From NCBI RefSeq assembly GCF_016775475.1, contig NZ_JAEUXJ010000002.1, positions 658,013 to 722,012 on the forward strand: 64,000 nt of DNA. The letters are read 5' to 3'. The stretch is from Belnapia mucosa. GTDB taxonomy: Bacteria; Pseudomonadota; Alphaproteobacteria; Acetobacterales; Acetobacteraceae. This document shows, piece by piece, positions 1-8,937 of this stretch. The notes beneath the pieces were generated by a model. The model was not told the origin of the DNA. It saw only the letters and a list, made by a program, of their open reading frames with translations, and ran no database searches. The translations under genes and the position numbers were made by a program. The first letter of the stretch is position 1; every line of letters begins with the position of its first letter.

Positions 1-257
1 CGGCTTTCGCTGACCAGCACCACCCGGTCCCCGGGGCTCACCCCGGCGCGGCGCAGCCAGGCGGCGGCGCTGGCGACCGAAAGGGCGAATTCGCCCCAGC
101 TCAGCCGCTGCCAGCGCTTCCCGCGCCAGAACCGGACCATCGGCCGGTCCGGCCGCTGCCGGGCGATGTCGAGCAGCATCCAGGGCAGGCTGCCCCAGGG
201 GGTGCTGCCCTTGCTGCCCTGGAATGCGCCATCCTGGCCCGTCCCGATATCCGGCAT
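1..257 (-). CDS. AMP-binding acyl-CoA synthetase (N-terminal fragment, runs off left edge)
   Basis: The first 85 residues of a gene that continues beyond the left edge. Translation of the reverse strand from the ATG at 255-257 gives a typical N-terminus of the ANL (AMP-binding) superfamily: a short leader, a segment of the type LPWMLLDIARQRPDRP, then RWQRLSWGEFA and AAWLRRAGVSPGDRV. In long-chain or medium-chain acyl-CoA synthetases these precede the adenylation core. The P-loop and the rest of the active site lie outside the window, so the substrate cannot be named. It is divergent from the M3 peptidase gene, with about 50 bases between the starts. Fatty-acid activation is the family expectation only. 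Confidence 0.72.
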   Translation of the reverse strand, partial: MPDIGTGQDGAFQGSKGSTPWGSLPWMLLDIARQRPDRPMVRFWRGKRWQRLSWGEFALSVASAAAWLRRAGVSPGDRVVLVSES

Positions 258-306
258 CCTGCGCGTTTCCCCGTGACCTTTGCTCTGACGGCTTGGCCCT
301 GCCCCC

Positions 307-2217
307 ATGCGCCATATATGCAAAGCCGTGACCCGAGCCGAGCCCCAATCGACCCTGCCCCTGGCCGCCGCGGATTGCGCCGCCGCCGGGCAATCCCCCC
401 TAGCCCATCGCGGGCCTGTCCTTTCACCCCTCGATGCCGGTGGTGAGGCGGGTGTTCCGCTGCCGGTCTGGGACCTCTCCGACCTTTATGCCTCGCCCGA
501 GGATCCGAAGCTCACCGCCGATCTCGATGGGGCGGATGCGGCCGGGAAGGCCTTTGCCGCCCGCTTCTCCAGCCGGCTCGGCGGGCTTTCGGGCGATGCC
601 CTGGCCGAGGCGATCGGCGAATATGAGCGGATCGAGGAGGTGCTGGGCCGGGCGATGAGCTATGGCCAGCTCATCTTCGCCGGCGACGCCACCGACCCGG
701 CCAATGGCCGCTTCTACCAGACCCTGCAGGAGCGGGTGACGGCGATCAGCAGCCATCTGCTGTTCTTCACGCTCGAGCTGAACCGGCTGGAGGATGCCGA
801 GATCGAGCGGAAGCTCGCCGGGAGCCCGGCGCTGACCCGCTGGCGGCCCTGGCTGCGCGACCTCCGCGTCTTCCGCCCGCACCAGCTCTCGGACGAGCTG
901 GAGAAGCTGCTGCATGAGAAGGAGGTCACCGGGCGGTCCGCCTGGAACCGCCTCTTCGATGAGACCATCGCCGGCATGAAGGTGCAGGTGGGCGCCGAGG
1001 AGCTGACCGTCTCCGCCGCGCTCAATCGCCTCTCCGACCGCGACCGGTCGGTGCGGGCGGCGGCGGCGGAGGGCGTCTCGGCCGCCTTCGGGGGCCGCGT
1101 CCGGCTGTTTTCGCTGATCACCAATACGCTGGCGAAGGACAAGGAAATCATCGATAGCTGGCGCCGCTATCCGCGCCCCGGCTCCTCCCGCAACCGGGCC
1201 AATATGGTCGAGGACGAGGTGGTGGATGCGCTGGTGACGGCGGTCAAGGACAGCTTCCCGCGCCTCTCCCATCGCTACTACGCCATGAAGGCGAAGTGGC
1301 TCGGCCTGCCGAAGCTCCAGCACTGGGACCGCAATGCCCCGTTGCCGGAGGAGCAGGACCGCAGCATTCCCTGGCCGGATGCGGTGCGGACCGTGCTCGA
1401 CAGCTACCGCGCCTTCAGCCCGGAGCTGGCCGAGATCGGCGGCCGCTTCTTCGAGCGGGCCTGGATCGATGCCGCGCTCCGCCCCGGGAAGGCCAGCGGC
1501 GCCTTCGCCCATCCGACCGTGCCGAGCGCGCATCCCTATCTGCTGCTCAACTACCACGGCAAGTCGCGCGACGTGATGACGCTGGCGCATGAGTTGGGCC
1601 ATGGCGTGCATCAGGTGCTGGCCGGCGACCAGGGCTACCTGCTCTCCGGCACGCCGCTGACCCTGGCCGAGACCGCCTCGGTCTTCGGCGAGATGCTGAC
1701 CTTCCGCGGGCTGCTGGATGCCGAGACCGACCCGAAGCGTCGCCGCCTGATGCTGGCCGGCAAGGTCGAGGACATGCTGAACACGGTGGTGCGGCAGATC
1801 GCCTTCTACCGGTTCGAGACGCTGCTGCATGACGAGCGGCGCCGCGGCGAGCTCTCGGCCGAGCGCATCGCCGAGCTCTGGATGCAGGTGCAGCGGGAGA
1901 GCCTCGGCCCCGCCTTCGACTTCACCGAGGATTACGGCGTCTATTGGGCCTATATCCCGCACTTCATCCATTCGCCCTTCTACGTCTATGCCTATGCCTT
2001 CGGCGATTGCCTGGTGAACGCGCTCTATGGCGTCTACCGCGACGGGGCGGTGCCGGATTTCCAGCGGAAATACCTCGACCTGCTGCGCGCCGGCGGCACG
2101 CTGCGGCACAAGGAATTGCTGGCCCCCTTCGGCCTCGATGCTTCGGACCCCGCCTTCTGGCAGCGCGGCCTCGACGTGATTGCCGGCTTCATTGATGAGC
2201 TTGAGCGCGATGTCTGA
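307..2217 (+). CDS. M3 family oligoendopeptidase (PepF-like)
   Basis: Cytoplasmic zinc metallopeptidase of the thimet oligopeptidase/PepF family, which cleaves short peptides. The segment PVWDLSDLYAS near residue 54 is the usual start of the PepF fold. The zinc motif HELGH is at residues 428-432 and the third ligand, E455, follows in LAETAS. The helical C-terminal half that encloses the substrate channel (YVYAYAFGDCLV) is present, and the roughly 590-residue conserved part matches the family. The first 45-50 residues are not family-like and no good ribosome-binding site precedes the ATG at 307, so the true start is uncertain. The stop overlaps the start of the next gene, so the two are probably co-translated. 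No signal peptide is seen. Confidence 0.93.
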   Translation: MRHICKAVTRAEPQSTLPLAAADCAAAGQSPLAHRGPVLSPLDAGGEAGVPLPVWDLSDLYASPEDPKLTADLDGADAAGKAFAARFSSRLGGLSGDALAEAIGEYERIEEVLGRAMSYGQLIFAGDATDPANGRFYQTLQERVTAISSHLLFFTLELNRLEDAEIERKLAGSPALTRWRPWLRDLRVFRPHQLSDELEKLLHEKEVTGRSAWNRLFDETIAGMKVQVGAEELTVSAALNRLSDRDRSVRAAAAEGVSAAFGGRVRLFSLITNTLAKDKEIIDSWRRYPRPGSSRNRANMVEDEVVDALVTAVKDSFPRLSHRYYAMKAKWLGLPKLQHWDRNAPLPEEQDRSIPWPDAVRTVLDSYRAFSPELAEIGGRFFERAWIDAALRPGKASGAFAHPTVPSAHPYLLLNYHGKSRDVMTLAHELGHGVHQVLAGDQGYLLSGTPLTLAETASVFGEMLTFRGLLDAETDPKRRRLMLAGKVEDMLNTVVRQIAFYRFETLLHDERRRGELSAERIAELWMQVQRESLGPAFDFTEDYGVYWAYIPHFIHSPFYVYAYAFGDCLVNALYGVYRDGAVPDFQRKYLDLLRAGGTLRHKELLAPFGLDASDPAFWQRGLDVIAGFIDELERDV

Positions 2218-3580
2218 GCGAAGCCCCGAGAGCAGCATCTTCGGCGAAATCCGCCGCATGGCCCGGACCTCCGGCGCCGTCGGCGGCATCGCGGCCCGGG
2301 TCGCGGGCGAGCGCTTCTTCGGCGTGAAGACCGACAAGTCGGCCCATGCCGAGGACCTCAAGGCGATCCTCGGCGGGTTGAAGGGCCCGCTGATGAAGGT
2401 GGCGCAATTTCTCTCGACAGTGCCGGATGCACTGCCGGAGGAATACGCGCAGGAACTCGCCACCCTCCAGTCCAACGCCCCGCCGATGGGCTGGCCCTTC
2501 GTTCGCCGCCGCATGGCTTCCGAACTGGGCCCAGCCTGGGAGCGGCGCTTCGCCAGCTTCGGCCGCGAGGCCGCCGCTGCCGCCAGCCTCGGCCAGGTCC
2601 ATCGCGCCACCCTGCCGGATGGGCAGGAAGTCGCCTGCAAGCTGCAATACCCGGACATGCCGAGTGTGGTGGAGGCCGATCTCCGCCAGCTCAAGCTCGC
2701 CGTCAGCCTCTATCGCCGGATGGACAGCGCCCTCGACAATGGCGAGGTCTATCAGGAGATGTGCGACCGGCTGCGCGAGGAGCTGGATTACCTCCGCGAA
2801 GCTTCGCAGATGCGCCTCTACGGCATCATGATGCGGGATACGCCCGACGTCTCCATCCCGACCCCGGTCGAGGGCCTCTGCACCAAGCGGCTGCTGACGA
2901 TGAGCTGGCTCGACGGCCGCGCCATCATCAAGCGGTTGGAGGAGGACCCGCCGCTCGAGGAGCGCAATGCCTATGCCAAGGCGCTGTTCCGTGCCTGGTA
3001 CAAGCCCTTCTACCAATACGGCGTCATCCACGGGGACCCGCATCTGGGCAATTACCAGGTCCGGCCGGACCGCGAGGGCATCAACCTCCTCGATTTCGGC
3101 ACCATCCGGGTCTTTCCGCCGAGCTTCGTCGGCGGCGTGATCCTACTCTATGAGGCGGTGCGCGACGGCGATGACGAGAAGGCGGCTGAGGCCTATCGGA
3201 TCTGGGGCTTCCGCAACCTCTCGAAGGAGACGATGGAGGTGCTGAGCCTCTGGGCCAAGTTCCTCTACGAGCCGCTGGTGCAGGATCGCGTCCGGCCGAT
3301 CCAGGAGGTGGACGACATGTCCTATGGTCGCAAGATGGCGGCCAAGGTGCATGAGGGGCTGAAGCGCACCGGCGGCGTCCGCATCCCGCGCGAATTCCCG
3401 CTGATGGACCGGGCGGCGATCGGCCTCGGCAGCGTCTTCCTGCGGCTGCGGGCGCAGATCAACTGGCACCAGATGTTCATGGAGCTGGCGAAGGACTTCT
3501 CCGAGGCGGAGCTGACGCAGCGCCAGGCGGCGGGGTTGAAGGAGGCGGGGGTTCCGGCGGCGGCGGGGGCCACGGCCTGA
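2210..3580 (+). CDS. ABC1/AarF/UbiB-family atypical kinase
   Basis: A 456-residue protein of the ABC1 (ADCK/UbiB) protein-kinase-like family. Family members support ubiquinone biosynthesis or lipid homeostasis and act as ATPases or atypical kinases. Visible features are the family-specific N-terminal K-x-x-Q element (K63 to Q66, in LMKVAQFLST), the catalytic-loop signature HGDPHLGN (H274-D276) and the DFG motif (D295). No C-terminal transmembrane hairpin of the type found in UbiB itself is evident, so it is not called ubiB. I chose the ATG at 2210, which overlaps the end of the peptidase gene by 8 bases; an in-frame ATG 30 bases upstream lies inside that gene. The pnt genes follow after about 125 bases. 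Confidence 0.88.
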   Translation: MSERSPESSIFGEIRRMARTSGAVGGIAARVAGERFFGVKTDKSAHAEDLKAILGGLKGPLMKVAQFLSTVPDALPEEYAQELATLQSNAPPMGWPFVRRRMASELGPAWERRFASFGREAAAAASLGQVHRATLPDGQEVACKLQYPDMPSVVEADLRQLKLAVSLYRRMDSALDNGEVYQEMCDRLREELDYLREASQMRLYGIMMRDTPDVSIPTPVEGLCTKRLLTMSWLDGRAIIKRLEEDPPLEERNAYAKALFRAWYKPFYQYGVIHGDPHLGNYQVRPDREGINLLDFGTIRVFPPSFVGGVILLYEAVRDGDDEKAAEAYRIWGFRNLSKETMEVLSLWAKFLYEPLVQDRVRPIQEVDDMSYGRKMAAKVHEGLKRTGGVRIPREFPLMDRAAIGLGSVFLRLRAQINWHQMFMELAKDFSEAELTQRQAAGLKEAGVPAAAGATA

Positions 3581-3706
3581 CACGCTGGGTGGATGACGGG
3601 CCATAGGGCCCGCCTTCCGCCCAGATCCCCGACTGTGGCTCGGACATTCGGTCTTGCCTCCCCTGCGTCCCATGCGCATGTTCCGCGCCCGAAGGGGGAG
3701 ACCCGC

Positions 3707-4864
3707 ATGCGACTTGCAGTCCTCAAGGAACGCCGCCCGGCCGAAACCCGGGTCGCCGCCACGCCCGAGACGGTGAAGAAATTCATCGCCCTCGGCCTGA
3801 CCGTTGCGGTGGAGGCCGGGGCCGGCCTCAGCGCCGGCATTCCGGACGCGGAGTATGGCGCCGCCGGTGCCGAGATCGCCCCGAATGCGGCCAGCGCCCT
3901 GAACGGCGCCGGCATCGTCCTGAAGGTCCGCGCCCCGCTCGGTGCCGGTGAGGGCGCCGTCGACGAGCTCTCCCTGATCCCGCGCGGCGCCCTGCTGCTC
4001 GGCCAGCTCCAGGCCTCGCCTGAAATGGCGGCGGCCTATGCCAAGGCCGGCATCGAGGCCGGGGCGATGGAGCTGCTGCCGCGCATCACCCGGGCGCAGA
4101 GCATGGACATCCTCTCCTCCCAGGCCAATCTCGCCGGCTACCGCGCCGTCATCGAGGCCGCCGCCGCCTTCGACCGCGGCTTCCCCATGCTGATGACGGC
4201 AGCCGGCACCATCCCGGCCGCCAATGTCTTCGTCATGGGCGCCGGCGTCGCCGGGCTGCAGGCGATCGCCACGGCCCGGCGCCTCGGCGGCCGCGTCTCG
4301 GCGACCGATGTGCGGCCGGCGGCGAAGGAGGAGATCAAGTCCCTCGGCGCCAGCTTCGTCGGCTACGAGGACGAGGAGAGCAAGGCGGCCCAGACCGCCG
4401 GCGGCTATGCCAAGCAGCTCTCGGCCAATTTCTACGCCAAGCAGGCCGAGGTGGTGGCGACCCATATCGCCAAGCAGGACATCGTCATCACCACCGCCCT
4501 GGTGCAGGGCCGCAAGGCGCCGACACTGGTGACGGCGGAGATGGTCCGCAGCATGAAGCCGGGCAGCGTCATCGTCGACATTGCCTCCGATGCCGGCGGC
4601 AATGTCGCGCTGACCAAGCCGGGCGAGGCGATCACCACCGAGAATGGCGTGACAATCCTTGGCCATGCCAACTGGCCTGGCCGCATCCCAGCCGCCGCCT
4701 CCGCCCTCTATGCCCGGAACCTGCTGACCTTCCTGACCACCTTCTGGGACAAGGAGGCCAAGGCGCCGAAGCTGCCCGAGGGCGATGAGATCGTGAAGGG
4801 CGTGCTGCTGACCCGTGGCGGCGCCGTCATCCACCCGAGCCTCGCCCCCGCCCAGGCCGCCTGA
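3707..4864 (+). CDS. pntAA: NAD(P) transhydrogenase subunit alpha 1 (dI, NAD(H)-binding)
   Basis: The peripheral dI component of proton-translocating transhydrogenase, which passes hydride between NADH and NADP+ at the inner membrane. The 385-residue protein is close in size to the separate PntAA of Rhodospirillum rubrum. The signature [16 protein letters not shown] is at residues 129-144, the nucleotide-binding loop GAGVAGLQA at 178-186, and D201 at the end of the next strand is placed to bind the NAD ribose. The chosen ATG follows a clear purine-rich ribosome-binding site at 3691-3700; the reading frame stays open upstream but that part is not family-like. pntAB and pntB follow directly. 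The enzyme supplies NADPH at the expense of the proton gradient. Confidence 0.96.
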   Translation: MRLAVLKERRPAETRVAATPETVKKFIALGLTVAVEAGAGLSAGIPDAEYGAAGAEIAPNAASALNGAGIVLKVRAPLGAGEGAVDELSLIPRGALLLGQLQASPEMAAAYAKAGIEAGAMELLPRITRAQSMDILSSQANLAGYRAVIEAAAAFDRGFPMLMTAAGTIPAANVFVMGAGVAGLQAIATARRLGGRVSATDVRPAAKEEIKSLGASFVGYEDEESKAAQTAGGYAKQLSANFYAKQAEVVATHIAKQDIVITTALVQGRKAPTLVTAEMVRSMKPGSVIVDIASDAGGNVALTKPGEAITTENGVTILGHANWPGRIPAAASALYARNLLTFLTTFWDKEAKAPKLPEGDEIVKGVLLTRGGAVIHPSLAPAQAA

Positions 4865-4877
4865 GGAGACCAGAGCG

Positions 4878-5279
4878 ATGAATCCCACCGACCTGGCCAA
4901 CCAGGCCAGCGCCACGGCGCAGCGTGCGCTGGAGCTGGCAACCCAGGCCCGCGCGCTGGCCGAGGCGCATGTCGCCCCGGTCGCCGCCGCGGCCGATCCC
5001 TTCCTCTACCTGCTGACGATCTTCCTGCTGGCCTGCTTCGTCGGCTACTACGTGGTCTGGAACGTGACGCCGGCGCTGCACAGCCCGCTGATGGGCGTCA
5101 CCAACGCCATCTCCTCGGTCATCGTCGTCGGCGCCATCCTGGCGACGGGCCTTGGCGAGAGCCTGGCGGCGCAGGTCTTCGGCTTCCTCGCCGCGATGCT
5201 CGCCGCGGTGAACATCTTCGGCGGCTTCATCGTGACGCGCCGGATGCTGGCCATGTTCCAGTCGAAGAAGAAGGGCTGA
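4878..5279 (+). CDS. pntAB: NAD(P) transhydrogenase subunit alpha 2 (membrane part)
   Basis: A 133-residue membrane subunit forming the first part of the dII channel. The N-terminal 40 residues are a polar, Ala/Gln-rich helix. They are followed by hydrophobic segments at about 43-62, 75-91 and 97-119 and a basic tail. This matches the short PntAB of the split, Rhodospirillum-type enzyme. A GAGGAGA ribosome-binding site begins at the end of pntAA, 13 bases before this ATG, and pntB starts 4 bases after this stop. The three genes clearly form one operon. Confidence 0.95.
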   Translation: MNPTDLANQASATAQRALELATQARALAEAHVAPVAAAADPFLYLLTIFLLACFVGYYVVWNVTPALHSPLMGVTNAISSVIVVGAILATGLGESLAAQVFGFLAAMLAAVNIFGGFIVTRRMLAMFQSKKKG

Positions 5280-5283
5280 GCCG

Positions 5284-6693
5284 ATGGCCGCAACGCTTTC
5301 GACGCTGGCCTATCTGGTCGCGGCGGTCCTCTTCATCCTCGCCCTTCGTGGCCTTTCCCACCCGACCACCTCCCGTCAGGGCAACCTGTACGGGATGATC
5401 GGCATGGGCATCGCGATCGTCGCCACGCTGCTGCGCCCCGGCATGGGCGGGGGCGGGGTTGGGCTGATCATCCTGGCGCTGGCCATCGGCGGCGGGGCAG
5501 GGGCCTATATCGCCACCCGCATCCAGATGACGGCGCTGCCGCAGCTCGTCGCCGCCTTCCACTCGCTGGTCGGCCTCTCGGCGGTCTTCGTCGCGGCCGC
5601 GGCCTTCTACGCGCCCGAGAGCTTCGGCATCGGCCATTCCGGCAACATCCATGGCGGCAGCTTGGTCGAGATGTCGCTCGGCCTCGCCATCGGCGCCATC
5701 ACCTTCTCCGGCTCGGTCATCGCCTTCGCCAAGCTCCAGGCGCTGATGTCCGGCGCGCCGATTACATTCAAGGGGCAGCACTGGCTGAACCTTGGCCTCG
5801 GCATCCTGCTGCTGGTGCTGATTATCGCCTTCGTCGCCTCGGGCAGCGCGGGGCTGTTCTGGCTGATCGCGATCCTGGCCTTCGCGCTCGGCTTCCTGCT
5901 GATCATCCCAATCGGCGGCGCGGACATGCCGGTCGTCGTCTCGATGCTGAACAGCTATTCCGGCTGGGCGGCGGCGGGCATCGGCTTCACCCTCAGCAAC
6001 CTGCTGCTGATCGTGACCGGCGCGCTGGTCGGCGCCTCGGGCGCCATCCTCTCCTACATCATGTGCAAGGGCATGAACCGCAGCATCATCAACGTGTTGC
6101 TGGGCGGCTTCGGCACGGATGCGGGCGGCGCGGCGGCCGGTGGCGGCGGTGACGGCGACCGGGCGCCGGTGAAGGCCGGCAGCCCGGAGGATGCCGCCTA
6201 CATCATGAAGAACGCCCAGAAGATCATCGTCGTGCCCGGCTATGGCATGGCGGTCGCGCAGGCCCAGCAGGTGCTGCGCGAGATGGGCGACCTGCTGAAG
6301 AAGGAAGGCGCCCAGGTGGAATACGCCATCCACCCCGTCGCCGGCCGCATGCCTGGGCATATGAACGTGCTGCTGGCCGAGGCGAACGTCCCCTATGAGG
6401 ACGTGAAGGAGCTGGAGGAGATCAACCCGGAATTCGCCGAGGCCGATGTGGCCTTCGTCATCGGCGCCAATGACGTGACGAACCCGGCGGCGAAGACCGA
6501 CAAGTCCAGCCCGATCTACGGCATGCCGATCCTCGATGTGGAGCGGGCGAAGACGGTGTTCTTCATCAAGCGCGGCATGGCGAGCGGCTATGCCGGCGTC
6601 GACAACGAGCTCTTCTTCCGCCCCAACACCATGATGCTCTTCGGCGACGCCAAGAAGGTGACGCAGGAGATCGTCCAGGCCCTCCAGAAATAG
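5284..6693 (+). CDS. pntB: NAD(P) transhydrogenase subunit beta
   Basis: A 469-residue subunit with the main membrane domain dII (about nine hydrophobic helices in the first 270 residues) and the cytoplasmic NADP(H)-binding domain dIII. Between them is a Gly/Ala-rich flexible linker (around 275-295). dIII shows the inverted nucleotide fold: GYGMAVAQAQ from residue 319, AGRMPGHMNVLLAEA about 30 residues later, and GANDVTNPAA followed by KRGMASGYAGVDN, all hallmarks of PntB. The protein is full length. Only 2 bases separate its stop from the stop of the converging RutB-like gene, leaving no room for a separate terminator. Confidence 0.97.
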   Translation: MAATLSTLAYLVAAVLFILALRGLSHPTTSRQGNLYGMIGMGIAIVATLLRPGMGGGGVGLIILALAIGGGAGAYIATRIQMTALPQLVAAFHSLVGLSAVFVAAAAFYAPESFGIGHSGNIHGGSLVEMSLGLAIGAITFSGSVIAFAKLQALMSGAPITFKGQHWLNLGLGILLLVLIIAFVASGSAGLFWLIAILAFALGFLLIIPIGGADMPVVVSMLNSYSGWAAAGIGFTLSNLLLIVTGALVGASGAILSYIMCKGMNRSIINVLLGGFGTDAGGAAAGGGGDGDRAPVKAGSPEDAAYIMKNAQKIIVVPGYGMAVAQAQQVLREMGDLLKKEGAQVEYAIHPVAGRMPGHMNVLLAEANVPYEDVKELEEINPEFAEADVAFVIGANDVTNPAAKTDKSSPIYGMPILDVERAKTVFFIKRGMASGYAGVDNELFFRPNTMMLFGDAKKVTQEIVQALQK

Positions 6694-6695
6694 CG

Positions 6696-7382
6696 TTAAT
6701 GGTTCCCCATCAGCGCCGCGCGCAGCTCGGCGCCGGTGGTGAGCCAGCCGAAGAACTGCGCGACGTTGAACTCGGTGGCCGCCTGGGCCGCCGGACCGCC
6801 CGCCGCCAGGGTGGCGTCGGTCACCATCACCGGGAAGAATTCCCGGTGATAGGCGTCGCGCAGGGTGCTCTCCACGCAGACATTGGTGGCGACGCCGGCG
6901 ATCAACACGGTCCGGATGCGCCTGGCGTGCAGGATCTGCTCCAACGCCGTCCCGGCGAAGCCGCTGTAGCGGGATTTCAAAACCAGGATGTCGCCCGGCT
7001 CCGGTGTCAGCTCCGGCACGATCTCATGATCCCAAGTGCCATGGGTGATCAGCCTGCCGGCATAGGCTTCATGCGCCCGCATGTATTTCAGCGCGTTCGA
7101 CTTGTGCCAGACCGGCGCCGAGGGGCCGCCCGCCTCCCGCAGGTCGGATGAGAAGCCGTTCTGCAGATAAATGACCGGGATGCCGGCGGCGCGGCAGGCA
7201 GTGGCGAGGCGCGCCGTTTCCTCGATCACCGGCGGCGCGCCGGAGATGTCGAAGCCGACCAGGTCGATATAGCCGCCGGGCGAGCAATAGGCGTTCTGCA
7301 TATCGACGACGATCAGCGCCGTCTCCTTGGCGACCACGGTGATGGGTTCGGGCCGGGCGGCCAATTCGATGGTCCGGGACAT
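6696..7382 (-). CDS. RutB-like ureidoacrylate/peroxyureidoacrylate amidohydrolase (isochorismatase family)
   Basis: A 228-residue cysteine hydrolase whose whole length resembles RutB, the enzyme that releases carbamate from ureidoacrylate in pyrimidine-ring breakdown. RutB-type landmarks are VVDMQNAY followed by PGGY.DL.GFD, then HKSNALK, PGDI..K.RYSGF and GVATNVCVEST...AY. The Asp-Lys-Cys triad is complete: D27, K136, C169. The start at 7382 (MSRTIEL) is chosen because the open frame upstream has no similarity to the family; a weak CGGAG precedes it. No other rut gene (rutA, C, D, F) is in the window, so the substrate may be another ureido or amide compound. It converges on pntB with 2 bases between the stops. 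Confidence 0.85.
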   Translation of the reverse strand: MSRTIELAARPEPITVVAKETALIVVDMQNAYCSPGGYIDLVGFDISGAPPVIEETARLATACRAAGIPVIYLQNGFSSDLREAGGPSAPVWHKSNALKYMRAHEAYAGRLITHGTWDHEIVPELTPEPGDILVLKSRYSGFAGTALEQILHARRIRTVLIAGVATNVCVESTLRDAYHREFFPVMVTDATLAAGGPAAQAATEFNVAQFFGWLTTGAELRAALMGNH

Positions 7383-7530
7383 GTCGGGCTCCGCGATGCG
7401 TGCCTGGGCCCAGCATGCAGCGTGCCAAATAGCGGGGATCACGTTGCCGTAGATCGAGCAGTCGACATAGGAGCCGCCCTCGTCTTGCGCTAGGTGATGA
7501 CTGGTTGTTAGGAAGCATCGTTCCGGCGTC
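7383..7530. promoter_or_regulatory. Divergent intergenic region between the RutB-like gene and the membrane-protein gene
   Basis: 148 bases between two divergent starts, less GC-rich than the flanking genes, so promoters for both directions must lie here or just inside. I could not recognise a convincing -35/-10 pair, operator or RNA element. An open frame continues upstream from the RutB-like start through this stretch, but its translation does not look like the family. Confidence 0.35.
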
Positions 7531-8937
7531 ATGTGCCAAACCGTACAGGATTCAGCGAAAGCACACACGAAATCTCCAGCCGGGCGGACACCCTGGCCGG
7601 CGGTGGTTCTCGCTGCGCTTCTGCTGATCTGGCCTGCCTTCTACAATGGCTTCCCGCTGGTCTTCGCCGATAGCGGCACCTATCTCGGCCAGGCGCTGAT
7701 GTTCTATGTCGGCTGGGACCGGCCGCCCTTCTACAGCCTCTTCCTGCACCTGTCGCATTGGCGGCTGTCGCTCTGGCTCCCCATCTTCGTTCAGGGATTG
7801 CTGACCGCGCATCTGCTGCATCTGGCGCTCCGGGTGCAGGGGATGGGTGGGCCGCTGCCGCTGCTGCTGGCTGCGGTGATGCTGGCAACCGTCACCGGCC
7901 TGCCCTTCGTCACCGCGCAGCTTCAGCCGGATATGTTCACCGGCCTCGTCATCCTCTGCGCCTGGCTGCTCGGCTTCCGCCGCGATGCGCTGACGCGGCT
8001 GGAGGCGATCTATGTCTTCCTGCTCGCCAGCCTCGGCATCATGGTGCATCAGAGCCATCTGCCGCTGGCGCTCGGCCTGGCGCTGGTCGGAGCGCTGCTG
8101 ACCGCGCTTGCCTGCGGCCTGAGGGAGGCGCTGCGCCGCTTCACCCGGATGGCGGCACCGGTGCTGTTGGCGGTGCTCGGCCTGCTCTCGGTCCATCTGG
8201 TGGTGGAGCGCACCGTCTCGCTCTCGCCGCATGGCGCCGTCTTCTATGCCACGCGGCTGCTCTTCGACGGCACCGCCCTCGACTATCTTGATCGCCATTG
8301 CCCGGAGATCGGCTTCCGCATCTGCGACATCCGGGGCGAGCTCGGCGACGATCACAACGAGTTCCTGTGGATGCCGACCAGCCCGCTTTACATCCATCTG
8401 GGTGGTCCCAAGGCCTGGACGCCGGAGGCGAAGGCGCTGGTCCGCGGGGTCCTGATCGAGGATCCGTTCGGCGTGTTTCGGAAGGCGGTGGAGAACACGC
8501 TGATCCAGCTCGCCCATATCGACAGCAGCGACGGGTTGGGCGCCTGGCGGGGGGCGCCGGGGCCCGAGGCGATGATCGAGCGTTACTTCCCGCGCGACTA
8601 CCCCGCCTATGTCGCATCGCAGCAGCAGATCGGGATGCTCTTCCCCCTGGTGCGGCGGCTCGGCCCGCTGCATGCCGTCGCCTTCTGCGCCGGGCTGTCC
8701 GGCCTGCTCGCCGCCCTGGCCTGGCGCCGGCTGACCCTGCCGGAGCTGGCGCTCGCGGCCATGCTGCTCGCCGGGCTGCTGGGCAATGCCGTCATTACCG
8801 GGGCGCTGTCCGGCCCCGCCGATCGCTACCAGGCCCGGCTGATCTGGATCGCCCCCTTCGCCGCCATGGTCCTGCTGGCGCCTCGGCTGCGCACCGCCGC
8901 GGCCGAGGCGGCGCTCAGCCCCGGGCGAGGTCTATAG
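7531..8937 (+). CDS. Polytopic membrane protein, possible GT-C-type glycosyltransferase
   Basis: A 468-residue protein with about ten hydrophobic helices. After a basic N-terminus and first helix (residues 23-40) comes an extracytoplasmic loop FADSGTY (D47), followed by GWDRPPFY. GT-C-fold glycosyltransferases (GT39/ArnT-like) carry a catalytic Asp in the first outer loop and an RPP motif nearby, which is the only basis for the suggestion. A soluble stretch around residues 245-340 (CPEIGFRICDIRG...) interrupts the helices, and more helices follow. The gene is monocistronic; its stop overlaps the stop of the converging SDR gene. I do not recognise the exact family. A lipid-linked-sugar transferase or a plain membrane protein of unknown role are both possible. 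Confidence 0.72.
   Translation: MCQTVQDSAKAHTKSPAGRTPWPAVVLAALLLIWPAFYNGFPLVFADSGTYLGQALMFYVGWDRPPFYSLFLHLSHWRLSLWLPIFVQGLLTAHLLHLALRVQGMGGPLPLLLAAVMLATVTGLPFVTAQLQPDMFTGLVILCAWLLGFRRDALTRLEAIYVFLLASLGIMVHQSHLPLALGLALVGALLTALACGLREALRRFTRMAAPVLLAVLGLLSVHLVVERTVSLSPHGAVFYATRLLFDGTALDYLDRHCPEIGFRICDIRGELGDDHNEFLWMPTSPLYIHLGGPKAWTPEAKALVRGVLIEDPFGVFRKAVENTLIQLAHIDSSDGLGAWRGAPGPEAMIERYFPRDYPAYVASQQQIGMLFPLVRRLGPLHAVAFCAGLSGLLAALAWRRLTLPELALAAMLLAGLLGNAVITGALSGPADRYQARLIWIAPFAAMVLLAPRLRTAAAEAALSPGRGL

Noticed and set aside
101..427. Minus-strand frame near the left edge
   Set aside because: It is in a different frame from the acyl-CoA synthetase fragment and is Arg/Gly/Ser-rich noise; the synthetase frame reads through the edge with clear motifs.
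424..2694. Long minus-strand frame (756 codons) opposite the M3 peptidase and kinase genes
   Set aside because: It is the antisense of two clear genes; the translation is low-complexity, rich in His, Arg, Gly and Gln, without family motifs. Such long shadow frames are normal in GC-rich DNA.
6696..7382. Complete rut pyrimidine-degradation operon
   Set aside because: Only the RutB-like gene is present; neighbours are pntB and a membrane protein.
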